Positions 1 through 6,330 of a DNA stretch of 12,407 nt are shown here, piece by piece. The position numbers and the translations under genes were made by a program. The stretch lies in the NCBI GenBank assembly GCA_023445705.1, contig JAEXKM010000053.1, positions 1-12,407 on the forward strand, given 5' to 3'. This stretch comes from Pseudomonadota bacterium. GTDB taxonomy: Bacteria > Pseudomonadota > Alphaproteobacteria > Caulobacterales > Caulobacteraceae. How positions within the stretch are numbered: position 1 is the stretch's first letter; each line of letters starts with the position of its first letter. Below the pieces are notes generated by a model that worked only from the letters and a program-made list of their open reading frames with translations, did no database searches and had not been told where the DNA came from.

Positions 1-1295
1 CCACCGCCGCCGGCGCATTCGTCGGCGCGAGCGTGCCGGTCGGCGCCTATGATTACACGCTCTATCGAGGCGGGGATTCGTCGCCCGACAGTTGGTTCCT
101 GCGCTCGACAGTGGACTGCTCGGCGGCCGGCGCGCCGTCGCCGCCCTGTCCGGCGCCCACGCCGACCCCCACTCCGACTCCTACGCCAACACCTACGCCG
201 CCGACCCCCACTCCAACCCCCACGCCCACGCCCACGCCTACGCCTACGCCGACCCCCACGCCGACACCGACGCCGACGCCCGGCCCGAGCCCGGCGCCGG
301 ACATTCCGGACTACCGGATCGAGACGTCGCTCTATACGGCGCTGCCGGCGTTGGCGGCGCTCTATGGGCGGGCGGTGCTGGGCAACCTGCACGACCGGGT
401 AGGGGAGGAAGAGCAGCTCCGCGGCCGGACGGGCGATGGGAGCATGGCCAACGGCGCCTGGGTGCGGCTGGTCGGTTGGAGCGGCCATCGCGACGGCGGC
501 GAGCTGGGGATCTACAGCGACAAGGGGCCGGAGTACGACTACGACCTCCAGGCCATCCAGGGCGGCTTCGACATCTACCGCGCCGAGGGTGAGAATGGCG
601 TGCGCGACCACGCCGGGATCTATGGGGTCTTTGGCCAGGCCCGCGGCGAGGTCGATCACATCGGCGGGCGCCGGGCCGGGACGGTGCGGATCGACGGCTC
701 TTCGCTGGGCGCCTACTGGACGCGGTTCTGGCGCAACGGCGCCTATCTCGACGGGGTGGCGCAGTACACCTGGTTCGATGGCCAGGCGCTGTCGCCGCGG
801 CTGCCGGCCCTCAAGGGCGACGCGCGCGGCTATGCGGTGTCGCTGGAAGGCGCCTATCCGCTGCGCTTCAAGCAGGACTGGGTGGTGGAGCCGCAGGCCC
901 AGCTCACCTACCAGCGCTTCGACGGGGAGCCGACCAGCGACATCGCCGCCGAGGTGGACTTCGAGGACACCGACTCGCTGATCGGCCGGCTGGGGCTGCG
1001 GGTGGCCCGCACCCTGGTCCGCGGCGAGGGATCAGACCGCCTGGAGAGCACGGGCTGGCTGCGGGCCAACTATTCCCACGAGTTCATGGACGACCCGACC
1101 ACGACCTTCTCGTCTGAGGACGGGCCGGTGGTCTTCCAGTCAGACCTCGGTTCGGACTGGCTGGAGCTGAACGGGGGCTTCACCCACCAGATCACCCCGG
1201 ACGCGGCCTTCTATGGCGGCGTCGGATACCAGTGGAACCTCGACAACGACGGACACGCCTGGAACGGCAAGATCGGGATGAGATTCAACTGGTGA
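1..1295 (+). CDS. Autotransporter, C-terminal part with beta-barrel (5' end outside window)
   Basis: The frame is open from the left edge, so the true start lies upstream; the GTG at 33 is internal. The visible protein begins with the end of a pertactin-like passenger (VGAYDYTLYRGG, then SWFLRS). A Pro-Thr linker follows (codons at 156-281), then about 330 residues of autotransporter barrel starting near YRIETSLYTALPALAALYGR. The barrel has alternating polar/aromatic strands and ends on a terminal aromatic (GMRFNW), the usual signal for outer-membrane insertion by the BAM complex. By family knowledge the barrel anchors and helps export the passenger to the cell surface (type V secretion). The passenger is almost entirely missing, so adhesin, enzyme or other function cannot be judged. 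The gene converges on the carbonic anhydrase gene. Confidence 0.9.
   Translation, partial: TAAGAFVGASVPVGAYDYTLYRGGDSSPDSWFLRSTVDCSAAGAPSPPCPAPTPTPTPTPTPTPTPPTPTPTPTPTPTPTPTPTPTPTPTPTPGPSPAPDIPDYRIETSLYTALPALAALYGRAVLGNLHDRVGEEEQLRGRTGDGSMANGAWVRLVGWSGHRDGGELGIYSDKGPEYDYDLQAIQGGFDIYRAEGENGVRDHAGIYGVFGQARGEVDHIGGRRAGTVRIDGSSLGAYWTRFWRNGAYLDGVAQYTWFDGQALSPRLPALKGDARGYAVSLEGAYPLRFKQDWVVEPQAQLTYQRFDGEPTSDIAAEVDFEDTDSLIGRLGLRVARTLVRGEGSDRLESTGWLRANYSHEFMDDPTTTFSSEDGPVVFQSDLGSDWLELNGGFTHQITPDAAFYGGVGYQWNLDNDGHAWNGKIGMRFNW
156..281 (+). repeat. Pro-Thr coding hexamer repeat (about 20 PT units)
   Basis: Degenerate CCNACN hexamers encode seven PT units, one extra Pro, then thirteen more PT units. They join the passenger to the barrel of the autotransporter. 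The tract is low complexity in every frame and creates spurious ORFs on both strands. Third bases vary, so it is not a clean DNA microsatellite, but unit gain or loss would keep the frame. Confidence 0.9.
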
Positions 1296-1303
1296 AGCCG
1301 AGA

Positions 1304-1335
1304 GGGCGGCGCAGGGGGGAATTTCTGCGCCGCCC
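1304..1335. terminator. Hairpin between convergent genes, possible bidirectional terminator
   Basis: Perfect 11-bp arms GGGCGGCGCAG (1304-1314) and CTGCGCCGCCC (1325-1335) enclose a 10-base loop. The hairpin lies 8 bases after the autotransporter stop and 18 bases from the carbonic anhydrase stop. Neither side has a T tract, so it is not a textbook intrinsic terminator; position and stem strength suggest a shared 3'-end structure. Confidence 0.55.
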
Positions 1336-1353
1336 GCCTGGTCCGCGGTAGCC

Positions 1354-2019
1354 CTAGTCGTGGGTGTGCAGCGCCAGGTGCTTGGCGACTTCGGCGGCGT
1401 AACGCTTGCTCACCGGCTCGAAGCCGTTGCTCTTTTCGTCGAAGGCGTAAACCTCGCCGTCGGCGATGTCGTAGACCCAGCCGTGCAGTTGGAGGTCGCC
1501 GCGGGCGAGGCGCACGGCGACCGCCGGATGGGTGCGCAGGTGCGCCAACTGCAGGATGACGTTCTGTTCGAGCAGCATCAGATTGCGGGCGTGCTCGTCG
1601 AGGTCCTTGCCGAGCTCGTTGGTGATCTCGACGGCGGCCTTGGAATAGGAGAGCCAGTCCTTGACGTGGGGCAGCGCGTTCAACCCTTCCAGGTTCATCG
1701 CACCCTTCATGGCGCCGCACTGGGTGTGACCGCAGATCACGATGTGCGGCACGTTCAAGGCGATGCAGGCGTACTCGATGGCGGCGGTGGTCGCGCCGGC
1801 GCCCTGGTAGTGCGGAGGCACGATGTTGCCGGCGTTTCGGACGATGAACAGGTCGCCCGGCTGGCTCTGGGTCAGCATGCCGGTTTCGATCCGGGAGTCC
1901 GAGCAGGTGATGAACAGGGCTTCAGGAGATTGGCCTTGGGCCAACTTCTCGAATAGGGCCGCGTTTCCGGGGAACACTTCCTTCTGAAACTTGACAACAC
2001 CGGCGGCGAATTTCGGCAT
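1354..2019 (-). CDS. can: Beta-class carbonic anhydrase
   Basis: The 221-residue protein is the usual length for bacterial beta-carbonic anhydrases (Can/CynT type), cytosolic zinc enzymes that interconvert CO2 and bicarbonate. The zinc ligands are plain: Cys39 and Asp41 with Arg43 in CSDSR, and His98 and Cys101 in CGHTQCGAMKG. The RNAGNIVPP segment (61-69) is also typical. The start is an ATG with AGGA a few bases upstream. The gene stands alone, divergent from pyrF and convergent with the autotransporter. A likely role is supplying bicarbonate for carboxylation reactions, including carbamoyl phosphate synthesis for pyrimidines; the link to neighbouring pyrF is only suggestive. The symbol is chosen on length and motif; CynT would be the alternative, but no cyanase gene is near. 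Confidence 0.93.
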   Translation of the reverse strand: MPKFAAGVVKFQKEVFPGNAALFEKLAQGQSPEALFITCSDSRIETGMLTQSQPGDLFIVRNAGNIVPPHYQGAGATTAAIEYACIALNVPHIVICGHTQCGAMKGAMNLEGLNALPHVKDWLSYSKAAVEITNELGKDLDEHARNLMLLEQNVILQLAHLRTHPAVAVRLARGDLQLHGWVYDIADGEVYAFDEKSNGFEPVSKRYAAEVAKHLALHTHD

Positions 2020-2258
2020 GAATTCCTACTCTTTTACAGCGATGACTTTGGAGGCCGGGCTAACTCTGACCGAATGATTGCTGCCTCGACCGTTGCATTG
2101 AATATAAACGACATTTGGGCCGCTTGGTTAGTTTCAAATTATTACGGCCTCGGGCGGGTGCTGAGCTGTGAGTTTTCGGAACATACGGGGGCGGACTTGT
2201 CGTTTGCCGCAAGCGTCCGGTGGGCGCATTTCGAGCCGCAGACTTGGAGCCCGTGGTC
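2020..2258. promoter_or_regulatory. Divergent control region between carbonic anhydrase and pyrF
   Basis: The 239 bases between two divergent starts must hold both promoters. A clearly A+T-richer stretch lies around 2090-2145. I could not place a -35/-10 pair with good spacing on either strand, and I see no palindrome or riboswitch-like fold. Confidence 0.4.
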
Positions 2259-3089
2259 ATGACCTCATTCGCCGAACGTTTCACCGCGCTCGCGGCCGAG
2301 CGATCCTGCCTTTGCCTGGGCCTGGATCCGTCCGAGGACGTGTTCGCCCGGTGGGGCCTGGCCAGCGACGCCGCGGGCCTGAAGCGCTTCTGCGAAACGG
2401 TGCTGGAGGCGGCAGGCGATCGGGTGGCGGTGGTGAAGCCGCAGGCGGCGTTCTTCGAGCGCTTCGGGCCGGCCGGGATGGCGCAGCTTGCCGAGGTCAC
2501 AGGCCGGCTGCGCGAGCAGGGCGTGCTGAGCCTGATCGACGCCAAGCGGGGCGACGTGCCCGGCACCATGGCCGGCTATGCGCAGGCTATGCTCGGCGCC
2601 GCCAGCGGGTTCGGCGGCGATGCGGTGACGCTCAACGCCTATCTCGGGTTCGACGCGTTGGCGCCGGCCATCGAGCAGGCGCGGGCCACGGGAAGCGCAG
2701 TCTTCGTGGTCGTCCACTCGTCCAATCCCGAGGGGCGAGCGCTGCAGGCCGCGCGCCAGGAGGACGGGCGTACGGTTTCGGAGGCCCTGGCCGATCAGGT
2801 TGCGGGGGCGAACGGCGCAGGGGCGGCCGCGGTAGGCGCGGTGGTCGGCGCGACGATCGCGAACGAGGCCGCCGGGCTGGTGCGGCGACTGTCGTCGGGG
2901 CTGATCCTTGCGCCAGGTGTCGGCGCGCAAGGGGCGAGCATGGAAGAGGTAGGGCGCAAGTTCGCCGACGCCCGCGGGCGGGTGCTGCCGTCGGTTTCGC
3001 GGGACATCCTGCTGAAGGGACCGACGGTTGCGGGTCTGCGCGAGGCGATCGACAGGTACCGCGGCCGGACCTTCGCCGCCTGCGGTTAG
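2259..3089 (+). CDS. pyrF: Orotidine 5'-phosphate decarboxylase, long (type 2) form
   Basis: This enzyme decarboxylates OMP to UMP, the last step of de novo pyrimidine synthesis, in the cytosol as a TIM barrel. From the chosen ATG it has 276 residues, matching the longer PyrF subfamily (about 270-280) rather than the roughly 230-residue E. coli type. Visible motifs are CLGLDPS (18-24), KPQAAFFERFGPAG (60-73), the catalytic DAKRGD (94-99, with Asp94, Lys96 and Asp99), HSSNPEG (153-159) and the phosphate-binding APGVGAQGA (218-226). The frame is open to an ATG at 2220, but 2259 is preferred: TTGGAG lies just upstream and conserved sequence begins shortly after. The stop overlaps the converging membrane-protein stop by 4 bases. 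Confidence 0.95.
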   Translation: MTSFAERFTALAAERSCLCLGLDPSEDVFARWGLASDAAGLKRFCETVLEAAGDRVAVVKPQAAFFERFGPAGMAQLAEVTGRLREQGVLSLIDAKRGDVPGTMAGYAQAMLGAASGFGGDAVTLNAYLGFDALAPAIEQARATGSAVFVVVHSSNPEGRALQAARQEDGRTVSEALADQVAGANGAGAAAVGAVVGATIANEAAGLVRRLSSGLILAPGVGAQGASMEEVGRKFADARGRVLPSVSRDILLKGPTVAGLREAIDRYRGRTFAACG

Positions 3090-3487
3090 GCCGGAGACCC
3101 GCTTGATCGCCCGGCCAGGACCTTGGCCGACATAAGGCTGACGGCCAGCGGCAATCCCCAGAGGAACGCCTTGAAGACGAGGACGAGGCCCTGATTGGCC
3201 TCCCAGGCCTCGCCGCGGATCTGCGCCTCCAACTGGTTCCAGAAGCTCGAGGACATCATTCCCGTCGTATAGGCGGCCGCGGCCAGCATCAGCACCCAGG
3301 CGCCGCGGGCCTGGCGGGCCAAGGTCCAGGCGGCGCTTAGCAGCAAGGCCCCGGCGACATAGTCCTCCAACAGGGTCACGGGCTTTTCAAGCCAGGCGCC
3401 AAAACCGCGACGCAAGGTTTCGAGCACCGGGAAGAGCAGGCCGAGAATCGCGGCGACCGGAACGGCGAAGCGGGCGGCTGGAGACAT
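3086..3487 (-). CDS. Four-helix inner-membrane protein, function unknown
   Basis: I do not recognise the 133-residue family by name. Four hydrophobic segments are visible, near residues 7-23, 44-59, 63-80 and 101-121. Charged loops lie between them, including EKPVTLLEDY and NQLEAQIRGEAWEANQ. The ATG has a good ribosome site (GAGAGG with 6 bases between). The short leader contains the perfect palindrome at 3504-3530, so the gene is probably controlled by a dimeric regulator. Its TAA overlaps the pyrF TAG in a 4-base convergent overlap. It looks like a single-gene transcription unit. No signal peptide, cysteine pairs or enzyme motif is seen. Confidence 0.8.
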   Translation of the reverse strand: MSPAARFAVPVAAILGLLFPVLETLRRGFGAWLEKPVTLLEDYVAGALLLSAAWTLARQARGAWVLMLAAAAYTTGMMSSSFWNQLEAQIRGEAWEANQGLVLVFKAFLWGLPLAVSLMSAKVLAGRSSGSPA

Positions 3488-3503
3488 CGCGGACCTCTCT
3501 AAG

Positions 3504-3530
3504 CTATTTCATGCACGTTGCATGAAATAG
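3504..3530. promoter_or_regulatory. Perfect palindrome, likely operator of the leftward membrane gene
   Basis: Arms CTATTTCATGCA (3504-3515) and TGCATGAAATAG (3519-3530) match at all 12 positions around a CGT spacer. The site begins 17 bases upstream of the membrane-protein start, about where a promoter or early leader would sit. It is A+T-rich in a G+C-rich genome and has no T tract. Perfect dyads of this size are typical sites for dimeric regulators such as the MarR, TetR or ArsR families. Which regulator binds cannot be told from the sequence. Confidence 0.65.
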
Positions 3531-3658
3531 AATTGGTCGGCAAGCCTCCGTCAGTGTCGGTACAACTTAACGAGGGCGGGCTAACCCGCTGGAAACGCGG
3601 GCGTCGCGCTTTTCCACAACTCGGCATCGCCAACCTAACGCTGGCCCAATTTCGCGAG

Positions 3659-3669
3659 TGCAACTTAAG
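3659..3669 (+). repeat. TGCAACTTAAG, left member of an inverted pair around the accessory block
   Basis: This 11-mer recurs in inverse orientation at 7684-7694. The pair encloses the block of alternating genes and dispersed repeats. An 11-base match could arise by chance in 12 kb, although CTTAAG is rare in such G+C-rich DNA. Confidence 0.3.
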
Positions 3670-3678
3670 GCCGACTTT

Positions 3679-3735
3679 CTAGGTCCGCTTTGCGGCAAGG
3701 AGGGTATTTCGGCTTTCGACCCTCTGCGGACCTAG
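3679..3735. repeat. Dispersed hairpin repeat, copy 1 (long form)
   Basis: Perfect 10-bp outer arms are CTAGGTCCGC (3679-3688) and GCGGACCTAG (3726-3735). A second inner stem is GAGGGT (3700-3705) with ACCCTC (3719-3724). The core reads GGCTTTCGACCCTCT. The right outer arm contains the stop codon of the leftward gene at 3732, so the repeat forms that gene's 3' end. Further copies, all with the core on the plus strand, are at 4145, 4235 (half), 4986, 5579, 6233 and 6873. Confidence 0.75.
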
Positions 3736-4121
3736 GACCGCTCAACCGGATGCCGGGTGGTGATCCAGCCATCGCTCGTGACCAGTCGCGGCGGCGCGCC
3801 GTCAACGATTGCGAATTCCCACCATTCCCCCACTGAGCCGCCTACATTAGCGCTTCGACGGCAGAGCCTGACTTGGCCAGGCAAAGTAAACCACTCCTCT
3901 CCGCCACGGGCTAGGGGAAACACAGGGTTGGCCATTGCGAGTTGCCTGAGGGCTTCGGCGTTGGAAGGCGGCGTCGCGAGCTTCGCCCATGGTCTTTGAT
4001 CGCCATCGAGGCATTCGTTTTTTGCGATCAACCGGGAGCCTGCGCAGCTTGCCGAGACCGCAGCGAGCAGCGTGGCCACCGCAATCGAAGCGCTTCTGCG
4101 GGGGTGTCGCGCTGCAAACAT
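3732..4121 (-). CDS. Small exported, possibly lipoprotein, hypothetical protein
   Basis: I do not recognise the family. From the ATG at 4121 it has 129 residues: a basic start (MFAARHPRRS), a hydrophobic stretch at 11-25, then Cys26 in VSASC. This resembles a lipoprotein signal, but the -3 residue is Ser rather than Leu or Val, so a plain signal peptide is also possible. The mature part is about 100 residues with Cys37 and Cys87 and a WW pair (100-101), ending in a GAPPRLVTSDGWITT segment. The frame is open upstream to 4268, but that extension only translates the repeat at 4145, so I reject it. The chosen start lacks a clear Shine-Dalgarno sequence. The gene is divergent from the first Nudix gene. 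Confidence 0.6.
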   Translation of the reverse strand: MFAARHPRRSASIAVATLLAAVSASCAGSRLIAKNECLDGDQRPWAKLATPPSNAEALRQLAMANPVFPLARGGEEWFTLPGQVRLCRRSANVGGSVGEWWEFAIVDGAPPRLVTSDGWITTRHPVERS

Positions 4122-4144
4122 ACTGAGGACGATACACAGCGAAG

Positions 4145-4168
4145 GTCCACTTTCCACCCATTGCGGAC
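4145..4168. repeat. Dispersed hairpin repeat, copy 2 (short form)
   Basis: Arms GTCCAC and GCGGAC (5 of 6 paired) flank the core TTTCCACCCATT. Of 24 bases, 22 match the copy at 5579-5602. It lies between two divergent genes. Read as protein it gives stretches such as MSAMGGKWTF on the minus strand, which account for the spurious ORFs here. Confidence 0.75.
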
Positions 4169-4234
4169 ATTGTGTGTTCCTGCCCATGATGTCGCATGCG
4201 CAGGCTGTGACCGCAGCGGCGGGTGCGTGGTCGG

Positions 4235-4246
4235 CCCATTGCGGAC
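4235..4246. repeat. Dispersed repeat, half copy
   Basis: CCCATTGCGGAC is identical to the right half of the copy at 4145-4168. No matching left arm is found, so this is a partial or decayed copy. It lies 41 bases before the Nudix start. Confidence 0.5.
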
Positions 4247-4287
4247 GACGCTTTCGGGGCGGTCCCACGGGGCGGGAGTGCGACCGA

Positions 4288-4923
4288 ATGCCGGATCAAA
4301 CCGAATTCCATGCCATCGCCGATGAGCTTCGGCAGATCGCCGATATGGGTTCGACCTATTCCAAGGACTCATACGATCTGGAGCGCTTCAAGCGCACGCG
4401 CGAGTTGAGCGCTCGACTTGTGGCTCTCGTTGAGCAGCGTGCTCCGGACGTGGTGCTCGCGGAATACACGGATCGCTTCGATCACCTGAGTCCGCTTGTC
4501 GGCGGCGATGCGTTGGTGCTGCACGAGGGGAAAATTCTTCTTGTCCAACGCCGAGACGACGGACTGTGGGCAATGCCGGGCGGCCTGGTCGAGGTGGGAG
4601 AGACGGTGGCCGACGCAGTGACCCGCGAGCTTTGGGAAGAAACCGGAGTACGTGCGAAACCTGCGCGTTGGCTTGGGGCTTGGGATTCACGGCGAGTGGG
4701 CACCCGGAGTCGCATGCAGCTCATCCACATGGTGATCCTGATGGGTGAGATCGACACGGCTGGCTTGGTCGCCGAGACAAACGAGACCGCGGCTGTCGCC
4801 TTCCATGACACGGGCCGCCTGCCGCCCCTATCGCGCGGGCATGCAGTGATCGTGCCTCAAGTTCTTCAAATGCTCGGCGGTGCGTCCACGACTTCGCACC
4901 TGGAACCTTGGTTTGACCGCTAA
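4288..4923 (+). CDS. Nudix hydrolase with N-terminal helical domain
   Basis: Nudix enzymes cleave nucleoside diphosphates linked to another group. This 211-residue protein has a complete Nudix box at 99-121 (G-x5-E-x7-REL-x-EE-x-G-V), with metal-binding Glu114, Glu117 and Glu118. Residues 5-60 form a charged helical region (ADELRQIADMGSTYSKDSYD) like the N-terminal domain of Nudix proteins annotated as ADP-ribose pyrophosphatase (Nudix_N type). The exact substrate cannot be read from the sequence. The start is the ATG at 4288 with GGGAG 9 bases upstream. The frame is open to 4072, but that extension crosses two repeat copies. The gene is divergent from the small exported protein and converges on a GNAT gene. 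Confidence 0.88.
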   Translation: MPDQTEFHAIADELRQIADMGSTYSKDSYDLERFKRTRELSARLVALVEQRAPDVVLAEYTDRFDHLSPLVGGDALVLHEGKILLVQRRDDGLWAMPGGLVEVGETVADAVTRELWEETGVRAKPARWLGAWDSRRVGTRSRMQLIHMVILMGEIDTAGLVAETNETAAVAFHDTGRLPPLSRGHAVIVPQVLQMLGGASTTSHLEPWFDR

Positions 4924-4985
4924 GCCGGCAGGCCGCCTTTCCAACCCTCGGCGAGGTCTGAGGCGCGGCGGCCATGTCATTGTCG

Positions 4986-5024
4986 GGTCCGAAGTCTGTG
5001 ACTGAAATCGACCCTTAGCGGACC
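4986..5024. repeat. Dispersed hairpin repeat, copy 3 (between convergent genes)
   Basis: Arms GGTCCG (4986-4991) and CGGACC (5019-5024) enclose GAAATCGACCCTTAG, nearly identical to the core of the copy at 6873-6931. A competing pairing, GAAGTC (4991-4996) with GACTTC (5026-5031), reaches the base just before the stop codon of the leftward GNAT gene. It may act as a shared 3' end. Confidence 0.65.
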
Positions 5025-5031
5025 GGACTTC

Positions 5032-5535
5032 CTACAGCGGCTTGCGCAACCAAAGGACCAGATCGTCGTCGACGCGGACCATGTCGCCCGCCTTGGCCGA
5101 TTGGTTGTTCCACGTCAGCCCCAGGCCGTCTGGCACGTAGCCGCGTCGAACATAGAGGCGTTGTGCTGCGCCGTAGTCTGCATAGAGACCAAAGCCAATA
5201 CCCATCTCGGCGTGACCAAGGCCCTTTGCGCGGGTCTCACATTCGGCGACGAGGGCGTCGCCTATACCGCGCCCCCGGCCGAACTCCGCGACCACCAAGT
5301 CTTGGATTTCAGGAATGGCGGATTTTCTGAATGGCTCATGCTGCGAACTCCAAACGATAGAGACGTATCCAACGACACCGCTTTCGTCCTGGGCGACCAG
5401 ACATGTTCGGGCGTCGCCCACATGCTGCTCCCAGTAGCGGGGCCACTTGCTGGTTCCACCGTTCCATGCCGGACCGCCCGAGACGGCTGGGATCGAGGCG
5501 ACGTCTTCTTCAGCGAGCTCGCGAATAATGGCCAT
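5032..5535 (-). CDS. GNAT family N-acetyltransferase
   Basis: GNAT enzymes transfer an acetyl group from acetyl-CoA to an amine. The 167-residue length is typical. Motif A is at 76-96 (EIQDLVVAEFGRGRGIGDAL), with the pyrophosphate-binding pattern Arg87-x-x-Gly90-x-Gly92. Motif B is at about 118-135 (YADYGAAQRLYVRRGYVP). The N-terminus (IIRELAEEDV) is the usual first strand and helix. No substrate can be assigned. The ATG follows a G-rich site (AAGGGGG). The gene is alone on its strand, convergent with one Nudix gene and divergent from the other, with a repeat copy in each gap. Its closeness to the Nudix genes does not prove a shared pathway. Confidence 0.88.
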   Translation of the reverse strand: MAIIRELAEEDVASIPAVSGGPAWNGGTSKWPRYWEQHVGDARTCLVAQDESGVVGYVSIVWSSQHEPFRKSAIPEIQDLVVAEFGRGRGIGDALVAECETRAKGLGHAEMGIGFGLYADYGAAQRLYVRRGYVPDGLGLTWNNQSAKAGDMVRVDDDLVLWLRKPL

Positions 5536-5578
5536 CGAGCCCCCTTGCTTAGCTTTGGCCCAACGCTACCAGAAGGAC

Positions 5579-5602
5579 GTCCGCTTTCCACCCATTGCAG
5601 AC
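5579..5602. repeat. Dispersed hairpin repeat, copy 4 (short form)
   Basis: Arms GTCCGC and GCAGAC (5 of 6 paired) flank the core TTTCCACCCATT. It differs from the copy at 4145-4168 at only two bases, one in each arm. It lies between a divergent GNAT/Nudix pair, 44 bases from the GNAT start. Confidence 0.75.
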
Positions 5603-5735
5603 CACTAGGTCTTGGCCTCGCTTTGCGCTCCAAGTGGCATGAGGGGGGCCGGCGGCGCGGAATGACTGATTGAGATTGCGACCTCGTTGGAGCAGACTCA
5701 GACCAAGCGCAACACGGGAGGCGGGGGACGTTTGG

Positions 5736-6224
5736 ATGGCTGGCTTTGCGGATAGCTATCTAGGAAAGCTGCGCGAAATTGTCGGTGACCGCTTGATCTT
5801 GATGCCGGGATCTAGGGTCGTGGTCGAGGACGACGCTGGTCGCATCCTCCTGCAACACCGATTCGACTTCGGAATTTGGGGCGTCCCCGGGGGCGGCCCG
5901 GAGGAAGGCGAGGATATTACGACCGCCCTACTGCGCGAGCTGAAGGAAGAAACGGGGCTCGACACCAACCAGGCGACGCCGTTCGGCTTTGCGTCCGACC
6001 CTGCCTTCGAGACCATAACCTTCCCGAACGGTCACCGATGCCAGTATTTCTGCTTGCTCTATGCCGTGAGGCGGTTCGAGGGGCGGGCTGTGGTTGCTGA
6101 CAACGAGAGCTATGCCGTCGGCTGGTTTGCGCCTGATGATCTGCCGCCGATGCTCCCAAACATGCGGCGCACGATCGAGGCATACGTCCGCTATAGGCAG
6201 ACCGGCGAGTTCCAGGTCATCTAG
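5736..6224 (+). CDS. Nudix hydrolase, compact single-domain form
   Basis: The 162-residue protein has a full Nudix box at 53-75 (G-x5-E-x7-REL-x-EE-x-G-L), with Glu68, Glu71 and Glu72 as expected metal ligands. It lacks the N-terminal domain of the first Nudix protein. HRFDFGIWGVPGGG (41-54) leads into the box, and NESYAVGWFAPDDLPP (123-138) is the usual closing segment of the fold. The substrate is unknown; candidates include modified or sugar nucleotides. The start is the ATG at 5736 behind a GGGGGA site. The frame is open to 5670, but nothing family-like precedes the chosen Met. It converges on the small secreted-protein gene. Confidence 0.88.
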   Translation: MAGFADSYLGKLREIVGDRLILMPGSRVVVEDDAGRILLQHRFDFGIWGVPGGGPEEGEDITTALLRELKEETGLDTNQATPFGFASDPAFETITFPNGHRCQYFCLLYAVRRFEGRAVVADNESYAVGWFAPDDLPPMLPNMRRTIEAYVRYRQTGEFQVI

Positions 6225-6232
6225 TGGGAGCC

Positions 6233-6320
6233 GTTCTGCAATCCACCGCGGTCAGGTCAAATGGCCAATCGCGCCTTTGCGCGATAGCGCGAGGGGCTGC
6301 TTTCGACCCCTTAGCAGAAC
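6233..6320. repeat. Dispersed hairpin repeat, copy 5 (long form, divergent arms)
   Basis: Outer arms GTTCTGC (6233-6239) and GCAGAAC (6314-6320) pair at all seven positions. A local pairing CTGCT/AGCAG (6297-6301 and 6313-6317) surrounds the core TTCGACCCCTT. Compared with GGTCCGC/GCGGACC in copy 1, two left-arm changes are matched by two complementary right-arm changes. It fills most of the gap between a converging pair of genes. Confidence 0.65.
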
Positions 6321-6330
6321 TTGGGAGCCC

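Noticed and set aside
156..281. CRISPR-like or tandem DNA repeat
   Set aside because: The unit is a 6-base degenerate codon pair with no spacers; it is a coding Pro-Thr linker.
1360..1956. Long plus-strand ORF opposite the carbonic anhydrase gene
   Set aside because: It is a G+C-driven mirror of a clear carbonic anhydrase frame and has no family-like motif.
3576..3589. Small hairpin GCGGG/CCCGC in the gap before the accessory block
   Set aside because: Only 5 bp with no T tract, and such pairs are expected by chance at this base composition.
4122..4268. Upstream extension of the small exported protein
   Set aside because: The extra 49 residues are read from the repeat and would hide the signal peptide that begins after the ATG at 4121.
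4072..4287. Upstream extension of the first Nudix protein
   Set aside because: It only translates repeat copies at 4145 and 4235; a good ribosome site and the family start are at 4288.
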